Below, piece after piece: positions 57,796 through 64,000 of a stretch of DNA of 64,000 nt. How positions within the stretch are numbered: the stretch's first letter is position 1; each line of letters starts with the position of its first letter. The translations under genes and the position numbers were made by a program. The notes beneath the pieces were generated by a model that was given only the letters and a program-made list of their open reading frames with translations, was not told the origin of the DNA and made no database searches. The stretch comes from Perilla frutescens (taxonomy: Eukaryota > Streptophyta > Magnoliopsida > Lamiales > Lamiaceae): positions 34,153,501-34,217,500 of the forward strand of contig BRKX01000002.1 in the NCBI GenBank assembly GCA_026008535.1, written 5' to 3'.

Positions 57796-58071
57796 ATGGC
57801 CGAAAAAACTTCTATCAAGAAGTTTACTCCGATAAAGAAATTCACACCCACAAAATGTATTCTATCTTCAGAATGGACAATCTTTCCTTCTCCTCGTAGT
57901 CTCGAAATACTCTATTGAAATCTTCGTGAAGAACACAATACCATGAAGGTGGAGATTGGCCATTTGTTTGGTCGTATGCTTGGAAGTTTGGATGATGAGT
58001 GCATGAGGGATATGTTGCTGGAGAAATTTCCTCTCACAAAGTTGTATGAGTGTTATCTCGATCTCAAGACG
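57796..58071 (+). pseudogene. Short coding frame interrupted by a Gypsy insertion
   Basis: ATG after a TATA box and C/T-rich leader. The product begins MAEKTSIKKFTPIKKFTPTK. There is one in-frame TGA at codon 41 (57916-57918), then the frame stays open (MKVEIGHLFGRMLGSLDDEC) to the Gypsy target duplication AGACG, and continues at 63987 on the far side (frame open to the window end). The second part is helical with a Leu/Asp-rich pattern. No family recognised. It could be a small host gene or an old retrogene. Confidence 0.4.
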
Positions 58072-58693
58072 TGTCACGGGGCGCTTGTAGTGTTTAGGTT
58101 AGTAGCGCACCGTGCGGCTAGTAGTCGGTCCTAGACTACGTCCGCCTCTCTCTCTCAAGCTTTGCTCGCAAAGCTTGGTGCACGATGACGACGCAATTCA
58201 CACCATCTGGTGCTTTTAGTGGTCTCGGCAGAGCAAGAAACAAACGATCACGATTGATTGCAAAGAAATCTTCATTAATGCAATTTGAATGTACATTATA
58301 GCTTGGAAGCAATTACAGCACGCGTTGGTTGGAGAGGGGGTCGCTCCTTGCAACGCTCATAGTTAGACAAAAGTTCACTCTCACCCCCTATAAAAGATTT
58401 AGAAGAAAAATGCTAACGACAGCACTAGATACTACAAGCTAGCACTCTAGGCAACGATGGAGCCACGGGCGGGGCGTTTGGCGGAGGTCCGCCCCGACAG
58501 TAAGGTGGTGCTAGTGCTGGTGGCCCAGACGGGTGCGGGTGGCCCGGGATACTGGGGCGCCAGTCACGGGAACCCGACGGGCTTCGACAATAAAGGGCCC
58601 GGCGTTGTCTATCCCAAGGATCGGGATAAGGGAATGGACTTGTCTCAGCGTATCCAGGGAGAGAGGATAGGATGAGGGCGGCATCCCGTGACA
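58072..58693 (-). repeat. Gypsy 3' LTR (622 bp, with internal deletion)
   Basis: Shorter than the other LTR because about 55 bp are missing near 58438. In the other copy the missing stretch (about 63680-63735) lies between two AAGCTAG repeats, pointing to a slippage or recombination deletion. Confidence 0.9.
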
Positions 58694-58729
58694 GCTCTCC
58701 TCCCTTGAGTTGGCGACGTCCTCGGCGCC

Positions 58730-61700
58730 ATGGTCTTCAGGTATGCGTCGATCAGCAGCTAGAATGCCTTGAGGGTCGTCGCTCTCTCCCACGTGCTTTC
58801 CTCCTTTGAACAGCCCTCCCACTTCACCAGGTATTCTCTGTGGAGCTTTTTTCATTTTTCTGCGTCCCGGTGGCAAAGGATGGCTTCCGCGATCCGCTTC
58901 CCTGTATTGTTGGCTAGTCAGAGCTAGGGACGGTCGGGCATATTGCGCGCAGCGTCCACTTTATCTGCCTGGAACGGCTTCAGTTGGCTGACGTGGATGA
59001 CATTGTGGATCCGCCACCATGGGGGCAACTCTACTCGGTAGGCTACCTTCCCAATGCGCTGCAAAATGGTTAAGAGTCCGATATATTTCGGCATCAAGCG
59101 GGCGTCCCGTCCTCGGGATGCTTTTAAGAGTCATTGGTCTGGGACCTTAACCATAATTTTGTCTCCTACTCGATATTCCACGAAGCGGCGCTTCTAATTT
59201 GCATATTTCTTCATGCGCTTCTGTGCTTTCTCCAGGTAGCTTCGGGTGAGGTCGAGGTTCTGCTTCCATTCCAGAGAGAAACTCTGTGCCGGCGAAACTC
59301 TAGCACCTTGTGGGGCATTAATCGAGTGTGGGAGGAGCGATTGTTGTCCGGTACATATCTCAAAAGGCGTACCATTGGTGGTAGAGCACTTTTGGGCATT
59401 GAAGCACAGCTGGGCAGTATCCAGAAGCTTCACCCAGTCCTTCTGATTAGCGCTGACAAAGTGCCAAAGATATTCCTCCAGCATTAAATTGAAGCGCTCT
59501 ATCTGCCCGTCGGACTATGGATGAAAGCTCGAGCTCATATTCAACTTGGACCCGAGTAGTTTGAACAGCTCGATCCAGAAGTTGCCAGTGAAACGGGAGT
59601 CCCGATCACTAACAATATCTCGCAGCAGTCCCCAAAACTTGACAATGTGTTTGAAGAAGAGTTGAGCCATCTCTTCCGCTGTGATTGTCTTGGGAGCTGG
59701 TACAAAAGTTGCGTACTTCGAGAACCGATCTACCACCACCACAATCGTATCCAGGTCTCCAACCTTGGGTAAACTGGTAATGAAGTCTATCGAGACACTC
59801 TCCCATGGTCGTGAGGGTATGAGGAATGGCTCGAGTAACCCTGCTTTCTTGTGTCGGTCCGCCTTGTCCTGCTGGCACACCATGCAAGTACGGACGAACG
59901 TCTTGATTTCATCTCGTATCTGCGGCCAAAACTACGTCCTCTGTATGAGGGCCACAGTGCGCTCTTCACCAGGGTGTCCCGCCCACAGTGAGCTCGCGGA
60001 TCTTATCTTTTAGATTGGCGGTCGCCTTGCTGGAGGCAAGAGCCGCTACCACTTGAGGATCATCCAAATCTGCCATGCGGCTTAGGGCATCAGCTACATG
60101 ATTACTAGAGCCCGCTCGGTACTCTAGCGAGAAATTAAACTTCGCAAGCAGTTCCTACCATCTTGCTTGCTTCGCGGTCAGTTTTGGTTTGGTCAAGAAG
60201 TAACTCACCGTTGTGTTATCCGTCTTGACCACAAAAGAGAAGCCCAGCAAATAATGTCGCCATTATCTCAAGTAATGAACAACGGCCAACAACTCCTTCT
60301 CATGCACTGGGTAACGTCTTTCGACGTCCTTCAACTTCCGGCTCTCAAACGCCACTGGTTGTGTGCTCCCTGAGTTAGCACTCCGCCAAGAGCGAACGCA
60401 GAAGCATCCATCTCCACGAAAAACAGCTTGGTTAGGTCAGGGAGCGCGAGTACGGGGTCGCTCATGATCGCCTTTTTCAGCTTCTCGAAGGCCGATTGTA
60501 CTTGGGGTGTCCACTCCCACATTTCAGCTTTCTTCGTCAGATCCGTCAAGGGGCGGGCAATCTCAGAGTACTCCTTCACGAATCTCCTGTAGTAGTTAGC
60601 TAGCCCAAGAAACGATCTCACTCCATAAACATCTTCCGGAAGCTTCCACTCTTCAATTGCTTGGATCTTCTTGGGATCCATGCGTATTCTTCCTCTCTCA
60701 ATGATGTGGCCCAGGAACTCGATCATGTCTTGGCCAAATGAGCACTTCGACGGCTTGGCATACAGCTTGTGCTCGCGCAGTCTGGTGAATACCTTGCGGA
60801 GGTGCTCCAGATACTCCTCAAGGGATTCACTATAGATGACAATATCATTAAGGTACACCACCACGAACTCGTCCAGGAACTCGTGGAGTACCTGGTTCAT
60901 TAAGGTGCTGAAGTTGGCGGGGGCGTTCCTCAAGCCGAAGGGCATCACCAAGTATTTGTATGCCCCGTATCTTTTCACGATAGTTGTCTTGAACTCATCT
61001 CCTTCTTTGATCTAGACCTGCCAGTAACCCGATCTAAGATCGATCTTCAAAAAATACTTTACCCGGCTGAGATAATCAAAGCAATCCACCACCAATGGTA
61101 TTGGATATTTGTTTTTCACCGTTAGTTTGTTTAGGGCGCGGTAATCACAACACATCCGTAGGGTGCCGTCTGACTTCTTCTGGAACAACACGGGAGCACC
61201 ATATGGGGACTTTGCAGGCCGGATCAGCCCGCTCTCGAGCAACTCCTTTAGTTGTTTCCTGAGCTCCTCGAACTCAAGATATGACATTTTATATGGTGCT
61301 CGGGCGGGAGGCTTTGTACCTGGCACTATCTCAATCTCAATCTCATGGCCGACCGCCCTCTTCGGCGGTAGCTTCTTCCATAGCTTGTCGGGCATGACAT
61401 CTTCGAATTCTCGAAGAATTCTCTTCACGACCTCGGGGATCTTCCCTGAATTCTCTTCAATGTCTTCCATTCGGAGGGTACACAAAAAAGATGGTTCATT
61501 CTTCCAGCACCCCTTCACAAACTGCATGGCGGACAATGGCTTCGGACTCGTCTTGGGCGACACTGTCTGGGCCACACAAGGTTTGTTACCCATCATCATG
61601 AGGGCTCATACGTGAGGCATCACCGATGTCTTCGTATCCCACAACAAATCTAGCCCAATGATGAGCTTGAAGTCATCCATTGTTACCATAGACAGGTTTG

Positions 61701-63261
61701 TTCTTCCTTCATATGGCCTTACTTTGATCAGTACGGACTTTGCAACTCCAGCGACCGGTTGGGCAGCAGAATTGATGGCCTTCACTCGGCTCACTCCTTT
61801 CTCCAACACTAGCCCAAGTCTTTTAACTTCAGTGCTAGCGAGATAGTTGTGTGTGGCACCCGTATCCACCATCGCCTGGATGGGCTTCCCATTGATCTTC
61901 ACGTCAACAAACATTAATCCTTTCTCCTTAGTATATTTTGTCGACAGTTCTCCAGCTGCTCCGCCCTCCATTGCGGAGACGGTCTTCAGATTCTTAGATA
62001 ACGCTTTACCCTTTCGTGCCGCTGTCCTCGACAGGGCATTGCACCTATGCGAGAAGGCTCCGAGATCTGACGTCGGTTCCTTTTCTTTTTTCTTGGAAAT
62101 TTGTTTGTCCCACTCCATGTCTTCACATAGAGCATTGATTAGTTGGCGCTTCGGACAATCCTTCAGTATGTGGGGCCCGTTGCACAAGAAGCATCCCTCA
62201 AATCTTGAGCTCCCCACAGCTTTGTTGCCCCATTGAGGGAGGCTCTTATCGGTGCTTCCTTAGGAACTCTCTTGGGAATGAGAGGGCTTTTCTCCTCCAC
62301 CTTTGTTGTAGGTGGGGTGGAAAGGGCTGCCCCCACTCCCCTTCTGTTGGCTACCATTGGGCGCTGGTGGCTTCTTCTCTCGGGTCTCTGTATGGTAGTC
62401 CAGTAAATATTCTGCCGCTGCCATTGCATCGCGAATGTTGGATACTCGTTGGCGTTGCAATTCAGCACGGGCCAAGGGCTTCAGTCCATCCAAAAACTGA
62501 TAGACCTTGCTATCATCATCCATCTTCGGGAGGTCTAACAATATGGAGGCAAATGCTTTGGTGTACTCATTAACCGTGCCCGTTTGTTTGAGCTCCCGAA
62601 GTGTTTTACGGGCATTGTACCCGACGTTCTCAGGAAAGAACTAATTTCTGATGGCCGCTTGAAGGAGATCTCACGTATTGAGCCGCTTGCGTCAATTCTG
62701 TATGTCTTGGTATTTCCCTCGCCACTATTGCTCCGCATCTCCAGTCAAATACATAGTGGTCGTGGTGATTCTCTCTGATTCGTCTTTAATGTCAGCCGCT
62801 ATGAAATACTATTCCATGTCGAAGAGAAAGTTGTCAACTTCCTTTGCGTTCCTCACGCCGCTATAAAGTTGTGGCTCGGGGATGCATTTCTTCGCTTCCC
62901 CGCCAGTGCCAAAATTATCCATTCGGCCCGCCGACCCTCTATTGACAACGACTTGTTAGAGTAGCGCCATCTGCGTTTCTAATCTTTCAATAGCGCGTTG
63001 TGTCTCTCCCTCGGTCGCCCATGACTCCCGACTCTCACCCAGTCGATAGTGGAGGTCTAAGTTCTCCTCTTCAAGGATCTCAACATTTTCCCATAAGGTC
63101 GCGACCTTTTCCTCTAATTCGGAGACTACGTAACCCAATCTGGTGCACTCACTTTCTATGGAGTTGATTCTTTCGCTCTTGGTCGAGGCCTTTGGTGGGG
63201 TCTCCATTTCGTGGCCCGTTTGGCCACCCTTCGTGTTTGATGCAGTAGCCACGTTTTTCAT
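58730..63261 (-). pseudogene. Gypsy gag-pol polyprotein, multiply interrupted
   Basis: Minus-strand domains in order: gag coiled-coil start (63261, MKNVATASNTKGGQ, then SELEEKVATLWENVEILEEE); gag core with KTLRELKQTGTVNEYTKAFA; zinc-knuckle-like CFLCNGPHILKDC (about 62190); aspartic protease AMVDTGATHNYL (about 61870); reverse transcriptase PYGAPVLFQKKSDGTLRMCC, MPFGLRNAPANF and YLNDIVIYS; RNase H FVEMDASAFALGGVL; integrase SVSIDFITSLPK, IVSDRDSRFTGNFW and DGQIERFN; C-terminal chromodomain YLVKWEGCSKEESTWE (about 58790). The active-site YLDD reads YLND, the zinc-knuckle spacing is unusual, and stops occur in every domain. It is a chromovirus by its chromodomain; the clade is undetermined. Confidence 0.93.
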
Positions 63262-63296
63262 AGTAACCTATCTCGGTCCGTGGATCAGGAGCCGAG

Positions 63297-63308
63297 GCTC
63301 TGATACCA
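63297..63308 (-). other. Gypsy primer-binding site (tRNA-iMet)
   Basis: The minus strand reads TGGTATCAGAGC two bases inside the 5' LTR. Confidence 0.87.
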
Positions 63309-63310
63309 CC

Positions 63311-63986
63311 TGTCACGGGGCGCTTGTAGTGTTTAGGTTAGTAGCGCACCGTGCGGCTAGTAGTCCGTCCTAGACTACGTCCGCCTTTCTCTCAAAAGCT
63401 TTGCTCGCAAAGCTTGGTGACGATGACAACGCAATTCACACCCTCTGGTGCTTTTAGTGGTCTCGGCAGAGCAAGAAACAAACGATCACGATTGATTGCA
63501 AAGAAATCTTCATTAATGTAATTTGAATGTACATTATAGCTTGGAAGCAATTACAGCACGCGTTGGTTGGAGAGGGGGTCACTCCTTGCAACCCTCACAG
63601 TCAGACAAAAGTTCGCTCTCACCCCCTATAAAAGGTTTAGAAAAAAAAATGCTAGCGACAGCACTAGATACTACTAAGCTAGAAAACGACAAAAACGGTC
63701 GTGCAAGGCCTTGCTTACAAATATGTACAAGCTAGCACTCTAGGCAACGATGGAGCCACGGACGGGGTGTTTGGTGGAGGTCCACCCCGACGGTAAGGTG
63801 GTGCTAGTGCTGGCGGCCCAGGCGGGTACGGGTAACCCGGGGTGCTGGGGCGCCAGTCACGGGAGCCCGACGGGCCTCGGCAGCAAGGGGCCCGGCGTTG
63901 CCTATCCCAAGGATCGGGATAAGGGAATGGACTTGTCCCGGCGTATCCTGGGAGAGGGGATAGGATGAGGGTGACATCCCGTGACA
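63311..63986 (-). repeat. Gypsy 5' LTR (676 bp)
   Basis: Full-length copy next to the primer-binding site and the right target duplication. Confidence 0.92.
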
Positions 63987-64000
63987 AGACGTCAAGCAAT

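Larger units (their letters stand above)
58072..63986 (-). mobile_element. Ty3/gypsy chromovirus retrotransposon, 5.9 kb
   Basis: Bounded by the duplication AGACG (58067-58071 and 63987-63991). LTRs 58072-58693 (3') and 63311-63986 (5') begin TGTCACGGGATG on the minus strand and end CGCCCCGTGACA. The initiator-Met primer-binding site is at 63297-63308. The polyprotein has the order gag, protease, reverse transcriptase, RNase H, integrase, chromodomain. Many stops show it is dead. GC content is well above that of the surroundings. Confidence 0.95.

Overview
This is a stretch of nuclear genome from a flowering plant, most likely a eudicot. The evidence is spliced genes with GT/AG introns, AT-rich intergenic DNA, and dense LTR retrotransposons, MULEs, hAT elements and MITEs whose primer-binding sites match plant initiator-Met tRNA. 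No rRNA, tRNA or CRISPR locus was seen. Exon boundaries, target-site duplications (TSDs) and domain assignments were read by eye. No database search was possible.

Host genes are few. At the left edge is a thaumatin-like protein gene (TLP, plus strand, first exon outside the window) with a C-terminal GPI-type tail. Next comes a complete 15-exon ER HSP90 (endoplasmin/GRP94, minus strand) ending in KDEL, with an ERSE-like element upstream. A single-exon small membrane protein lies at 21.74-22.06 kb. A Myb/SANT-like remnant (54.3 kb) and a short promoter-bearing reading frame broken by a Gypsy insertion (57.8 kb) may also be host-derived.

Most of the rest is mobile DNA, much of it delimited by exact TSDs. 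2.4-6.3 kb: two Stowaway-like MITEs, a triple-LTR TRIM (TSD ATTAT) and an 849-bp MULE-like element (9-bp TSD). 12.8-16.2 kb: a 2.8-kb LTR element (TSD TATTT) that has no pol but carries processed fragments of what look like four different host genes (cytochrome P450, HMA1-type P-ATPase, acyl-CoA oxidase 4, Ser/Thr kinase), plus an inverted piece of its own LTR. This architecture resembles maize Bs1. 16.3-18.3 kb: a MULE-like element filled with a CT microsatellite and a TAATGATACTTCA minisatellite. 20.0-20.3 kb: three tandem snRNA-promoter-like USE/TATA units with constant 33-nt spacing. 23.9-24.5 kb: an hAT MITE (8-bp TSD). 24.55-32.5 kb: a decayed Kaonashi-type MULE with a truncated transposase facing a Ulp1-protease/DUF1985 gene, itself interrupted by an hAT element (8-bp TSD).

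The right half (37.6-64 kb) is nested retrotransposons. Two copies of a long LTR-like repeat lie in opposite orientations, and one is split by an 8.5-kb Copia element (TSD GTCAC). That Copia element carries a solo LTR of another family (TSD TAGGG). At the right edge is a 5.9-kb chromodomain Gypsy element (TSD AGACG). Both large elements carry inactivating lesions at catalytic sites.
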